NCBI GenBank assembly: GCA_964560495.1
Contig: CAZLMM010000005.1
Location: 75,073 to 139,072 of the forward strand
DNA: 64,000 nucleotides
Direction of reading: 5' to 3'
Origin: UBA5069 sp964560495
Lineage (GTDB): Bacteria; Chloroflexota; Anaerolineae; Caldilineales; Caldilineaceae
Part shown: positions 52,764-61,825 of the stretch, in pieces
How positions within the stretch are numbered: the first letter of the stretch is position 1
Layout: each line of letters starts with the position of its first letter
Notes under the pieces: generated by a model
Databases searched by the model: none
Seen by the model: the letters and a program-made list of their open reading frames with translations, nothing else
What the model was told of the DNA's origin: nothing
Translations under genes and position numbers: made by a program

Positions 52764-53294
52764 TTACCTCAACAACTTGTAGTAAAGCGCGGTCGGGTCC
52801 AGCCCACCGTCGCCATTGGCCGCGTAGGCCGGAATTGCGCCGGCAAAGGTGTAGCCCAGGCTGGCATAGAGCCGCTCCGCCGGGTCGCCCTGGCGTGTAT
52901 CCAACACCATGAGGACGCGGCCGGCGGCGAGCGCAGCCTCTTCCAGCGCCAGCATGAGCGCGCGGGCAATCCCCTGTCGCCGCGCGCTGTTCAGCACGAG
53001 CAGCTTTTGCACCTCGCCGCGGTGACGGGCGTTGGGTTTGGTCGCCAACGCAAGCTGCACCGTCCCAGCGATCTGGCCCTCCTGCCTGACGACGAAGAGC
53101 CATTGGACGCCAGCCTCGACGGCAGCAAAGACACCCGTCCAGTAGGCGGCGGCTTCCTCGGCGGCAAGGGGCGGCAGAAAACCGACCGATGCGCCGGCGT
53201 CCACCACATCTTGTAGCAGCGCGACAAGGTCGGGTAGGGCTTCGTGCGCATGCTGCGCTGAGAGCTGTTCGATATGATGCACAGATGCCGTCAT
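52764..53294 (-). CDS. GNAT-family N-acetyltransferase
   Basis: The 176-residue protein has the GNAT acetyl-CoA loop in LLVLNSARRQGIARALMLALEEAA, then VLDTRQGDPAERLYASLGYTFAG. The substrate is unknown. Its ATG overlaps the stop of the DUF1638 gene, so it belongs to the same transcript as the methyl-transfer genes, perhaps incidentally. Confidence 0.9.
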   Translation of the reverse strand: MTASVHHIEQLSAQHAHEALPDLVALLQDVVDAGASVGFLPPLAAEEAAAYWTGVFAAVEAGVQWLFVVRQEGQIAGTVQLALATKPNARHRGEVQKLLVLNSARRQGIARALMLALEEAALAAGRVLMVLDTRQGDPAERLYASLGYTFAGAIPAYAANGDGGLDPTALYYKLLR

Positions 53295-53911
53295 GTTTCC
53301 ACCTTTGTCTGGAGGTTGGCGCTCAACCGCTCTGCCACGATGGTCGCCAGACGGCGCTCCAGTTCTTCCAGACCGGTGAAAGCGTGAACATACTCGACGC
53401 CCAGCTTCTCTGCCGCGGCGCGGGCGCGCTGGGATTCATCCTGTTCGGGCGACTGTTGTAAATAGAGGAGGTGCGTGTAGTTCTCGAAGTAGAGGTCGCG
53501 CAGGTGGGGATGGCGATCCAGCCCTAGCCCCTTCCACACCAGGCCGTCGAAATGACGCGCCAGGAAATCGGTCACATAGAATGTGCCCATGAATTCCTCA
53601 TTGTGACGGGTGAAGGTCTCGCCGCCGTAGAAATCATAGCAGTGGGGGCCGGGGATGCGCGCCACGTTGTCATAGCCAGCCAGCAGCTCATCCAGCGCGC
53701 CGCCCGCGCCGCAGTCGGCGTAGCCTACCAGGATCAGGTCGAAACGCCCGGCCCAGGCATCCAGCTCGCGGCGCACCGCCGGCGCGATGCGTTCAGGCCG
53801 GTTGTGGAGCTGGGCAGGGACAGCGGTCAGCTCGAAATCCCAGCCCAGACGTTTGGCGACCGCGATCATCTCGCGCACGATTGCGCCGCAGGCAACGATG
53901 CCGATTTTCAT
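53291..53911 (-). CDS. DUF1638-family protein
   Basis: ATG 53911 overlaps the methyltransferase stop (ATGA). The 206-residue protein matches DUF1638: MKIGIVACGAIVREM, LILVGYADCGAGGALDELL, IPGPHCYDFYGG and FYVTDFLARHFD. The conserved Cys and His residues could bind a metal or cobalamin. DUF1638 genes often accompany corrinoid methyltransferases and their activators, as here. The molecular function is unknown. Confidence 0.85.
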   Translation of the reverse strand: MKIGIVACGAIVREMIAVAKRLGWDFELTAVPAQLHNRPERIAPAVRRELDAWAGRFDLILVGYADCGAGGALDELLAGYDNVARIPGPHCYDFYGGETFTRHNEEFMGTFYVTDFLARHFDGLVWKGLGLDRHPHLRDLYFENYTHLLYLQQSPEQDESQRARAAAEKLGVEYVHAFTGLEELERRLATIVAERLSANLQTKVET

Positions 53912-55245
53912 CGCGCATGTCGTTCTGCCCGGCGGGCGGCGGCGCGGGCGGCGCGGCTCTCGGCGCTCTCGATGCCTTCGGCCTGGGCGAGCGGCGGCGG
54001 GCCGGCGATGGGCTGATCCTGGGCCGCGTCGAGCGCGGCGTGGATCGCCGCGATGTGGGCCGGGGTGCTGCCGCAGCACGCGCCGATGACGTTGACGCCC
54101 AGGTTGCGCAGGCGCAAGGCGGAATCGGCCATCACGTCCGGCGACGCATCGTAGGAGATCTTTCCGGCTGTATATTTGGGCATGCCCGCGTTGCTTTGCG
54201 CCATGAGGTAGACTCCGGCGGGGCGATACTGGGCCATCTGGGTCATCACGGTTTCGATCTCGGCCGGGCCGTTGCCGCAGTTGGCGCCGATCACCTGCAC
54301 GCCCCAGCCGGCCATGGTCTCCACTGCCTGGCGCGGGCTGACGCCCATCATGGTGTGGAAATTGGTGTCGAAGCTCATTGTGGCGGCGATGGGCAATTGG
54401 GGCGCGACCTGCTGGGCGCCACGGACTGCAGCTTCCATCTCGTTGAGATGGCTCATGGTTTCGATGAGGATGAAGTCCACCTTGCCCTCCACCAAACCCT
54501 GCACTTGCTCGGCGAACATGGCCGCGGCGTCTGCCATGCTCAGCGGTCCCACTGGTTCGATCAGCTCGCCGCTGGGGCCGATGTCGCCAGCCACCAACGC
54601 GCCATAGCGGTCGGCAACCTCACGCGCCAACAGTGCGCCAGCGCGGTTGAGCTCCACCACCCGGTCTTGCAGATTGTGCAGCTTGAGTCGCCCGGATGTG
54701 CCGCCAAAGGTGTTGGTGGTGATGACATCGACGCCGGCCTGAGCATAGGCTTCATAGATGGATTTGACCTGTTCCGGTCGCGTCACATTCCACAACTCCG
54801 GCGCGCCGCCATCGGTGAGACCCACGGACTGGAGCATGGTGCCCATTGCGCCGTCGAAGCGGACGATGCGTCCCGCAGCCAACCATTGAAGCAGCAGATG
54901 GCTCGCCTGCGCCGCCGCTGGCGCAGCGCCATTGCCGTTGCTCGACGCCGCCGGGCCATAGCCGTCCAGAATCTCGCGGATGCGGGCGGCGGAGAATGCG
55001 CTTTCCAGCTCGGCGATCACAGCGCGGGCGACCTCGTCGGGCGCTCCGTCGCGCTCTTGCCACTCTCCGCGCCGCCACTCCTCCATGTATTCGTCGGTCC
55101 CGACGAGCTTGAGACGCATGGCAGCCTCGTCGATGGCAACCTGGAAGCGCGGTGGAAGCTCCGCTTTGGCTGTGTTGCGGCGTCCTTCGCGCGCTGTCAC
55201 CATGGAGGGGATGTCTCGCCAGTAGGTGATCTGATATTCGGACAT
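53908..55245 (-). CDS. Fusion of a Virulence-factor domain and a homocysteine S-methyltransferase-like domain
   Basis: The 445-residue protein starts with the short Virulence_fact-type domain (SEYQITYWRDIPSMVTAREG, to about residue 85). A Ser/Asn/Gly linker follows, then a methyltransferase barrel (about 118-405) with DGAMGTMLQSVG, TTNTFGG and the zinc ligands Cys323 (GANCGNGP), Cys390 and Cys391 (GACCGSTP). Such barrels transfer methyl groups to thiols or to and from corrinoid proteins. The Arg/Ala-rich tail (AARAAARRAERHAR) is unusual. GGAGG precedes the ATG. Confidence 0.88.
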   Translation of the reverse strand: MSEYQITYWRDIPSMVTAREGRRNTAKAELPPRFQVAIDEAAMRLKLVGTDEYMEEWRRGEWQERDGAPDEVARAVIAELESAFSAARIREILDGYGPAASSNGNGAAPAAAQASHLLLQWLAAGRIVRFDGAMGTMLQSVGLTDGGAPELWNVTRPEQVKSIYEAYAQAGVDVITTNTFGGTSGRLKLHNLQDRVVELNRAGALLAREVADRYGALVAGDIGPSGELIEPVGPLSMADAAAMFAEQVQGLVEGKVDFILIETMSHLNEMEAAVRGAQQVAPQLPIAATMSFDTNFHTMMGVSPRQAVETMAGWGVQVIGANCGNGPAEIETVMTQMAQYRPAGVYLMAQSNAGMPKYTAGKISYDASPDVMADSALRLRNLGVNVIGACCGSTPAHIAAIHAALDAAQDQPIAGPPPLAQAEGIESAESRAARAAARRAERHAR

Positions 55246-55263
55246 AGAGGAGAACCTCCGGGT

Positions 55264-55327
55264 GTTTACGGTTTACAGGTTACGGTTTACAAGTTACGGT
55301 TTACGATCCACGGTCTGCGATTTACGG
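55264..55327. repeat. Degenerate GTTTACGG-type tandem tract
   Basis: Five or six imperfect 10-14 base units of the form GTTTACGG or GTTTACAGGTTACGG fill the gap between the RACo-like and methyltransferase genes. It is low-complexity intergenic DNA with no hairpin or riboswitch pattern that I can see. Confidence 0.75.
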
Positions 55328-55343
55328 CAGCAAACCGTGTTGT

Positions 55344-57563
55344 TCAGCTTGATTGGCTGTGACGAGCGGCGCGCTGTTCGCGACGAGCGGCGCGGTCGTC
55401 GCGGCTGATACGACTGCCGCGGGCGCCCGCTGCAGCGGCCACGGCGGCGTGACGGTCAGGCGGCCAGTCAGACCTGGCCTGGGCGAACACTTCCTCCAGG
55501 TGCGGAAACGGGTCGACGGCGTGGGGGATGTCCAGCGCGCCGACGAACTCGTCCTGGAAGGTCGGCTCGACCGCGGTTTCAATGTATGTGACCCAACGCG
55601 CCGCCCACGCCGCTTCTTCACGCTTGTTCTTGTCCAGGAGCAACATACGCGCGCCGTCGCCCGCGGCGTTGCCGACCGCAACGACGTCGCCCAGGTTGCA
55701 GTCGGGGATCAGACCCAAGATCATGGCGTGGAGTGGATCGATATAGCTGCCAAAGCCGCCGGCCAGCGCCACCCGATCCACCGTCGCCAATCCCAGCCGC
55801 TTCATGAGTAACTTGGCGCCGGCGTAGAGCGCAGCCTTGCCCAGTTGGATGGCGCGCACGTCATCGGAATGGACGACGATCGCTTTCCCCGTGCTCGTCT
55901 CGTGGGGCCAGGCGAGGACGAACTCGGCCTTGCCGCCGCCGTCGCCCAGGCCCAAACGCAAACGCGGGTGTTCGATCTCGACAAAACGACCATTGGCTGC
56001 GATCACGCCAGCCTTGAATAGTTCAGCAATGGCCTCGATGATGCCCGAACCGCAGATGCCCGAAGCCTTGAGTGTGGGGTTGAGCAGCTCAGCGCGCTTG
56101 CGCTGGCGCTGCTCTGCAGGCGAGAACGGCGCAGACGGCTCGAAGCCATTCCCCCCGCTCGTCTTCTCTTCGACGCTTTCGATCCACTCTTCCTTGCCGA
56201 TGATGCGGTAGCGAACGGCCAGGGTCGCCGGGTCGATGCGCACGCGCTCGATGGCGCCGGGCGCAGCGCGCATGCCGTGGGCGATCTGCGCGCCTTCAAA
56301 GGCCGGTCCAGTGGGGCTGCTGGCGCTGAGCACCCGCTGGCGATTGCCCAACAGAATCTCGCCATTGGTGCCGATGTCGAGAATGAGCAGCTGGCGATCC
56401 TGGTTGTAGGGCGTCTCAGCGACCAACACAGCCACATTGTCCGCGCCCACGTGACCGGCCTCGCACGGCGGGATGTGGATGACGCCGCCCAAATGAATGC
56501 GCAGCCCCAAGTCGCGCGCTTTGATGTTCACGGGGTCATGCGTCGCCAGGCTAAAAGGCGCCCCACCCAATTCGCGCGGATTGATCCCCAACAGCAGGTG
56601 GTGCATGGTGGTGTTGCCCACCAGAACCATTTCGGCCACATCATCCGGCGCAATGCCCGCCGCTTCGCAACATTCGCCGACCAGCTCATTCAGCCCGTCG
56701 ATGATGGCCTTGTGCATGCGCTCCGTCCCGTCGCGGTTGACCATGGCGTAGCTGACGCGGCTCATCAGGTCTTCGCCAAAGGGCGTTTGGGGGTTCATGC
56801 GGCTGGCAGTGGCCAGGATTTCGCCTGTACGCAGGTGACACAAGTGCGCGGCCACAGTGGTGGTGCCCACATCCGCTGCAACGCCGTAGATGTCATCGTG
56901 AAAGTCCGGGCGAATGGCTACGACCTCACGGCTGTTCCACACGGTGACGGTAATGCAGCGATTGCTCTTTGCCAGGGCTGGCTGCAAAGCGCGCAGCGCG
57001 CCCAAATCAATGGTCAGGTCTTCCAGGCCATGGACGGCGTGCAGTTCAGCCTGGAGGCGCTGCCAGTCGCCGCGGTGATCTTTCAGATGGGGCGTGGGCA
57101 GCTCCACGTAGTAGAGACGCATGGCTGCATCCACTGTAATTGCGCGCTCGACGCCGGCGGCCTTGCGCACCACCTGCTTGCGCGTCTGGCTCTCCTCCGG
57201 CACGCGGATGACCACATCGCCCACCACCTGGCAGGCGCAGCTCAGGCGCTCGCCGGGACGGAAGGCATATCGTCCTGCATAGCGTTCTTCGCGCTCGCCA
57301 GGCGGCGTGAGCGCACTGGCCGATGAACGCACGCCAAACTTGGCGAATTCTCCCTCTTCCACCACTACCTTGCACTTACCGCAGGTCTGATGCCCACCGC
57401 AGATAGACTCGATCTCCACGCCCAGCCGTCGGGCCGTCTCCAGCAAAGTGATGCCCGTCGAGATCTCCCCCTGGCGGCCATTGGGCTGAAAGACGACTCT
57501 GGCTGTACGAACAGAATCCGGCGGATCCTCAGCAAGGCGTGATTCGAACGTCTCGAAACTCAT
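55344..57563 (-). CDS. RACo-like ASKHA-domain activator of corrinoid proteins with 2Fe-2S ferredoxin domain
   Basis: ATG 57563 is preceded by GAGGAG. The 739-residue protein has an N-terminal plant-type 2Fe-2S domain (Cys55, Cys61 and Cys64 in CGGHQTCGKC, fourth Cys near 109-111 in LSCACQV). A linker and a long ASKHA/DUF4445 ATPase region follow: YGVAADVGTTTVAAHLC, LVGNTTMHHLLLG, LILDIGTNGEI and ALAGGFGSYIDP. RACo enzymes use ATP and the iron-sulfur cluster to reduce inactive cob(II)alamin in methyltransferases. An extra Arg-rich tail ends the protein. It heads the methyl-transfer transcript. Confidence 0.93.
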   Translation of the reverse strand: MSFETFESRLAEDPPDSVRTARVVFQPNGRQGEISTGITLLETARRLGVEIESICGGHQTCGKCKVVVEEGEFAKFGVRSSASALTPPGEREERYAGRYAFRPGERLSCACQVVGDVVIRVPEESQTRKQVVRKAAGVERAITVDAAMRLYYVELPTPHLKDHRGDWQRLQAELHAVHGLEDLTIDLGALRALQPALAKSNRCITVTVWNSREVVAIRPDFHDDIYGVAADVGTTTVAAHLCHLRTGEILATASRMNPQTPFGEDLMSRVSYAMVNRDGTERMHKAIIDGLNELVGECCEAAGIAPDDVAEMVLVGNTTMHHLLLGINPRELGGAPFSLATHDPVNIKARDLGLRIHLGGVIHIPPCEAGHVGADNVAVLVAETPYNQDRQLLILDIGTNGEILLGNRQRVLSASSPTGPAFEGAQIAHGMRAAPGAIERVRIDPATLAVRYRIIGKEEWIESVEEKTSGGNGFEPSAPFSPAEQRQRKRAELLNPTLKASGICGSGIIEAIAELFKAGVIAANGRFVEIEHPRLRLGLGDGGGKAEFVLAWPHETSTGKAIVVHSDDVRAIQLGKAALYAGAKLLMKRLGLATVDRVALAGGFGSYIDPLHAMILGLIPDCNLGDVVAVGNAAGDGARMLLLDKNKREEAAWAARWVTYIETAVEPTFQDEFVGALDIPHAVDPFPHLEEVFAQARSDWPPDRHAAVAAAAGARGSRISRDDRAARREQRAARHSQSS

Positions 57564-57611
57564 CGTCTCCTCAAGCTGATCTGAAAATAGACTCACCACA
57601 GAGGGCTATTT

Positions 57612-58466
57612 TCATCCTAGATTGCGCCCCCCAGGAGCATGGACACTGTCCTGCCAACTGTTTGATTGCTCCTTCTCTCGCCGCAGCGCCTGGAGTTCGG
57701 CTTCCAATTCGGCGGCTCTCTGTTCGGCGGTGACAGCTCGCTCCTCGGCGGCAAGATGCGCCTGCGCCGTCTCTACATGGCTCATTAGCTCTTTGCCGGT
57801 GGTCGCATCCTCCACCCAGACAATGCCGTTGTGCACGCCGATGCGCAGGGAAACGGTTTCACAGTAGACTGCTCCATCCTCGTCTACAGGAATGGGCTCG
57901 TAAACGCCGTTGCGCAGGCGATGACCAACGATTTCGCTGACTACACCGCGCTTGGTGTTGCGGCTGTAGATGTACACATACTCCTGGATGCCCAGCAGCG
58001 CGTAGTCACGTGGTTTGTCGATTCTGTCAGTGTCGCGCGTCTTTGGCAACACGACTTCGATGATCAGGCACGGTTGCGTGCCCTCTTCTGCCACAACGAA
58101 GGTTCCGCGACGCTTTTGGGGATCGTGGACATTCGGCACGACGGCAATATCCGGCGCATAGTTGCCAATGTCTGGACGATCCCACTCGAAGACGAGGTCG
58201 CGAAAGATAGTCATCTCCGGGTGTTGCAACGCCCAGGTGCGCAACATGTTGCGCAGTTCGACGGAAGTGTCGGAATGATCGGTGCTTTCGGGCATAACAT
58301 ACCCCTCTTGAGGATGGCGGGCCTCGTAAGGTGTCAAGGGAATACGAATCGTCGTGAACTTACCGTCAGGCGTCGTCGCGCTTTCATAGCGCCAGCCGAG
58401 AGTCCAATCCACTTCGAGCAGGCCGTCTCCTGATTCCTTTGTCTTGTGGGGCTGAGCCGTTGGCAT
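57612..58466 (-). CDS. Uma2-family protein with C-terminal coiled coil
   Basis: The 284-residue protein has the Uma2 core: IFRDLVFEWDRPDIGNYAPD, CLIIEVVLPKTRDTDRIDKPRDY, GIQEYVYIYSRN. The Asp, Glu and Lys pattern fits a nuclease-like fold, though the segment VVLPKT differs from the usual ELLSPST. The C-terminal 60 residues are coiled coil (AAEERAVTAEQRAAELEAEL). AAGGAG precedes the ATG. It is transcribed away from the nicotinate phosphoribosyltransferase gene. Confidence 0.85.
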   Translation of the reverse strand: MPTAQPHKTKESGDGLLEVDWTLGWRYESATTPDGKFTTIRIPLTPYEARHPQEGYVMPESTDHSDTSVELRNMLRTWALQHPEMTIFRDLVFEWDRPDIGNYAPDIAVVPNVHDPQKRRGTFVVAEEGTQPCLIIEVVLPKTRDTDRIDKPRDYALLGIQEYVYIYSRNTKRGVVSEIVGHRLRNGVYEPIPVDEDGAVYCETVSLRIGVHNGIVWVEDATTGKELMSHVETAQAHLAAEERAVTAEQRAAELEAELQALRREKEQSNSWQDSVHAPGGRNLG

Positions 58467-58604
58467 GGCAAATTCTCCTTGAAATTGATTGGGGTGATCC
58501 TACCACAGATCGAGCATCTGTCAACACTATCGAGGGCAGATGGACGGCCCGACTATGCTATACTGGATGCAAAGAAACCGGCCCTTGCATGGATGAGACT
58601 CTAC

Positions 58605-60170
58605 ATGAACACATATTGGCGCAATTTGCTGGAAGGTATCCTGTTCACCGATTTCTATCAGCTCACCATGTCGCAGGTTTATTTTCGCCTGGGGCTGCAC
58701 GAGCGAGTCGTTCAATTCGACCACTTCTACCGACGCAATCCTGACTACGACAACCATCAAGCGGGATTTTGCGTCAACGCCGGTCTGGAGACCCTACTCG
58801 AATGGATGCAAAACGCCCGCTTTGGCGACGAAGAAATTGACTATCTGCGGAATCTGCGCACCAGCCGCGGCCAGCCCATGTTCGACGACGCGTTTCTTGG
58901 CTGGCTACGGCGCAACGGCAATTTCGATGGAATTACCTTGCGCGCCATCCCCGAGGGACGCGTTGTCCATCCCAACGTTCCCTTGACTGTGGTGCAAGGA
59001 CCGCTGGCTATGGCGCAAATTCTGGAAACCCCCCTGCTCAACATCCTCAACTTTCAGACGCTCATCGCCACCAAGGCAGCGCGCATCTCTGAAAGCGGGC
59101 GCGGGCGACCTATGCTCGAATTCGGCTTGCGCCGGGCGCAAGGCTTTGGCGCCAATGCCGGCGCACGGGCGGCGCTGATTGGCGGCGCGGGGTTCTCCTC
59201 CAACGTGGCGGCTTCGGCGGCGCTGAATTTTCCACCCAAGGGCACCCATGCCCACAGCCTGGTGCAGCTCTGCATGGCGCTGGGTCTGGGCGAAGAAGGG
59301 GCGTTCCGTGCTTACGCAGATCAATATCCCGACGACTCGATCTTTCTGGTGGACACGATTGATACATTGGAAAGCGGCGTGCCCAATGCCATTAAGGTCT
59401 TCGAGGAGCTGCGGAGTTTGGGACACAAACCGGTGGGCATTCGTCTGGATTCAGGCGACCAGGCCTACCTGGCGATTCAGGCAGCCAAACTCCTTGACGA
59501 GGCCGGCTTCGATGACACAGTCATTGTGCTCTCCAGCGACCTGGATGAACTGGTCATCTGGCAGATCATCACTCAGATCACTCAGGAAGCGCCGCGCTAT
59601 GGCCTGGATGCGGACAAGATCATCAACCGACTGGTCTACGGCGTGGGCACGCGGCTGATCACTTCGTGGGGGGAGCCGGCCCTGGGCGGCGTCTACAAGC
59701 TGGTGGCCGTGCAGACGGGCGACGATTGGCAATCGGCCATCAAGATCTCTGAGACGCCGGCCAAGACGCCCAATCCCGGTGTCAAACAGGCTTGGCGTCT
59801 CTACGACCGCCGCCACAAAGCCACAGCAGACCTGCTGACGATGGAAGACGAGGAGCCAGGCGCAGCAAGTCGGCTGATGTTGCGCCATCCCACCGATCAC
59901 ACCAAGTATCGCACGATGCAAGGAGGCGACATCAGCAAGATCGAGGCGCTCTATGTGGAGGTGCTGTCGCAGGGCAGGCTGGTCTATCAGCTGCCGCCAA
60001 TCGAGGAAATTCGCCGCCAACGCCTGGCCGACGTCGAGGCGCTTGACCCCGGCATCCGCCGTCTGGTGAATCCCCATATCTATCATGTGTCCCTTAGCCA
60101 ACGGCTGTGGGATTTAAAACAGGCGATGATCGCCCAAGCCAAGTCGAGCGGCTTCAGCGAACATCCCTAA
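58605..60170 (+). CDS. pncB: Nicotinate phosphoribosyltransferase
   Basis: The 521-residue protein (ATG 58605; 58593 is also possible) matches NAPRTase: LFTDFYQLTMSQVYFRLG, FGLRRAQGFGANAGARAALIGG, FPPKGTHAHSLVQL, VGIRLDSGDQAYLAIQAAKLL and YGVGTRLITSWGEPALGGVYKLVAV. It makes nicotinate mononucleotide from nicotinate and PRPP in the NAD salvage pathway. The N-terminus has no strong ribosome site, and the open frame extends further upstream without family similarity. Confidence 0.94.
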   Translation: MNTYWRNLLEGILFTDFYQLTMSQVYFRLGLHERVVQFDHFYRRNPDYDNHQAGFCVNAGLETLLEWMQNARFGDEEIDYLRNLRTSRGQPMFDDAFLGWLRRNGNFDGITLRAIPEGRVVHPNVPLTVVQGPLAMAQILETPLLNILNFQTLIATKAARISESGRGRPMLEFGLRRAQGFGANAGARAALIGGAGFSSNVAASAALNFPPKGTHAHSLVQLCMALGLGEEGAFRAYADQYPDDSIFLVDTIDTLESGVPNAIKVFEELRSLGHKPVGIRLDSGDQAYLAIQAAKLLDEAGFDDTVIVLSSDLDELVIWQIITQITQEAPRYGLDADKIINRLVYGVGTRLITSWGEPALGGVYKLVAVQTGDDWQSAIKISETPAKTPNPGVKQAWRLYDRRHKATADLLTMEDEEPGAASRLMLRHPTDHTKYRTMQGGDISKIEALYVEVLSQGRLVYQLPPIEEIRRQRLADVEALDPGIRRLVNPHIYHVSLSQRLWDLKQAMIAQAKSSGFSEHP

Positions 60171-60172
60171 GT

Positions 60173-60763
60173 CTAGGGTAACAGATCGAGCAAGTCCAAC
60201 GGCGTTTTGATTGTGAACATAGGCTGCTCACTGGCGTCCGCCGGCGTCTTGGAACGCCGCGGCGCCCAATCGAGCCAGACGCTGTACATGCCCAGGAGGT
60301 TTGCTCCTTTGACGTCCCGCTCCAGATTGTTGCCCACCATGACCACCTTGTCGTAGTCGGCGGGGGCGACGCCAAGTTGTTCGAGCGCATGGTGAAAGAT
60401 GGCAGGATGAGGCTTTTCCACACCAACCTGGTCGGAAATGGCGTAAACATCGAAGAGGTCGTACAGGCCATAGGGCTCAAGGTTATTGAAGAAAGTGGCC
60501 TGCGGGCCGTCAGCAACGAGAGCCAGCGCATAGCCGCGCTCTTTGAGTGCGTGCAGCAGACGATCCGCGCCAGGGATCAGCTCCGCCCGCAAGGAAATCT
60601 CGCCATCCTTCACCTCGCTGCCTTCATCGATGAGCGTGTCGCCGCAGTCAAGACAGATCGCCAGCGGTCTTTGCGATAGGCCTCGTCTCTGGTCAGGCGT
60701 AGGCAGGGATGAGGGGATGACGCGGGCGTCGAGAGTCTCTATCGGAAAATCTTCGTTCGTCAT
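60173..60763 (-). CDS. HAD-superfamily hydrolase
   Basis: I use ATG 60763; upstream in-frame codons overlap the divergent gene and lack similarity. The 196-residue protein has HAD motifs CLDCGDTLIDEG (motif I, the usual DxDxT reading DCGDT), LVADGPQA (motif II), GVEKPHPAIF (motif III Lys) and VVMVGNNLERDVKGA (motif IV, with Asn in place of the first Asp). The substrate is unknown. It converges on pncB with 2 bases between stops. Confidence 0.85.
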   Translation of the reverse strand: MTNEDFPIETLDARVIPSSLPTPDQRRGLSQRPLAICLDCGDTLIDEGSEVKDGEISLRAELIPGADRLLHALKERGYALALVADGPQATFFNNLEPYGLYDLFDVYAISDQVGVEKPHPAIFHHALEQLGVAPADYDKVVMVGNNLERDVKGANLLGMYSVWLDWAPRRSKTPADASEQPMFTIKTPLDLLDLLP

Positions 60764-60787
60764 TTGTGATCTCACAGGAGTGTTCCA

Positions 60788-61713
60788 ATGTCTCAGCGCA
60801 AAGTTAAGATCGGCGTCGCCGGCTGCGGCGTCGTGGCGACAGCCTATTATCTGCCCTACATCATGCGGATGGACGCCGCCGAGTTGGTTGCGGTCTGCGA
60901 CCTGAACCCGACGCGCACGGCATCCTGCATCCGACTCTTTGGCGCAGCCGAGGAGTATCAGGACTACTACGAGATGATCTGATGGATTTCCCCTATGCAC
61001 CCACACAGATCGCTACACTACTCGGCGACTGCAAGAGCGTCATTGGGCTGGGGAAAATCTCTGCGCCCGAACGCATGATCGTGCCCGACAGCGAGTACGA
61101 CGTCTTTCTTGCCCAGGCAATTGACCCGGATCAGGCGAATTACTGGGATGTGGTGATCGATCTGCCCACAACCCAAACGGTGCGCATGGAGGCCGAAGAC
61201 AATGTCTTTAGCCTTTACGAGATGGACAACGGCGCAATCGGTGCGTTTCACATTGCCCGCGCCTTTCACCCTCTGCCGCCAGGTGCGGAGAACAATGGCG
61301 GCCTGCGCATCTTTGGCTCAGAGGGCAATCTGATCATGGGCGCAGGTGGTCACTTCGCATCGATCATTAGCCGCCGTCGCCATCTCTTACCCTCGGTCGA
61401 TGCAGACGGCTGGCATCACATTTCGCTGACGAGCGACAGAAACAAGGCAAAGTGGCCCAAGCCGACGCCCGGCTCATTCAACTACTATCACGAATCAACG
61501 CGCCACCTGATCGACTGCATCCTCCACGACCAGGAGCCTGTGGTCAACGTAGAATGGGGGCGCCATATCACCGAGATGATGGTCGGCGCACTGGCATCAT
61601 CACGTAGCGGCCAACGCTATGCGATGACGACGACCCTGACTGGTCTGCGACTCGCTTCACGCGAAACTGGAGATCACCATCTGGCGGATTTCTCGGCCAA
61701 TCTGGATCAATGA
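60788..61713 (+). pseudogene. Gfo/Idh/MocA oxidoreductase remnant with the central part deleted
   Basis: The first piece (60788-60982, 64 residues) is the NAD-binding N-terminus (VKIGVAGCGVVATAYYLPYI, AVCDLNPTR) ending YYEMI. A second piece (60982-61713, 243 residues) in another frame, joined by TGATG, is the C-terminal substrate domain (GAIGAFHIARAF, GGLRIFGSEGNLIMG). About 100 residues between them, including the EKP catalytic segment, are missing, so the gene is very probably dead. An ACAGGAG ribosome site before the first ATG is intact. It could also be an assembly collapse. Confidence 0.8.
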
Positions 61714-61825
61714 ATCTGACGTAATGATATCCCGTTCTCTCGCCTTGCCCAGTTCATCCCCCTTCACGTCGAATTTACTGTGCAAACCGAGCGCCAGGTT
61801 CATCACCGCTTCGCTCAGTTCACCT

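Noticed and set aside
55246..55343. Cobalamin riboswitch before the methyltransferase genes
   Set aside because: The gap holds only a degenerate GTTTACGG tract and is too short for the riboswitch core.
53881..55362. Open plus-strand frame of 493 codons
   Set aside because: It is antisense to the Virulence-factor/methyltransferase fusion, whose zinc motifs are clear.
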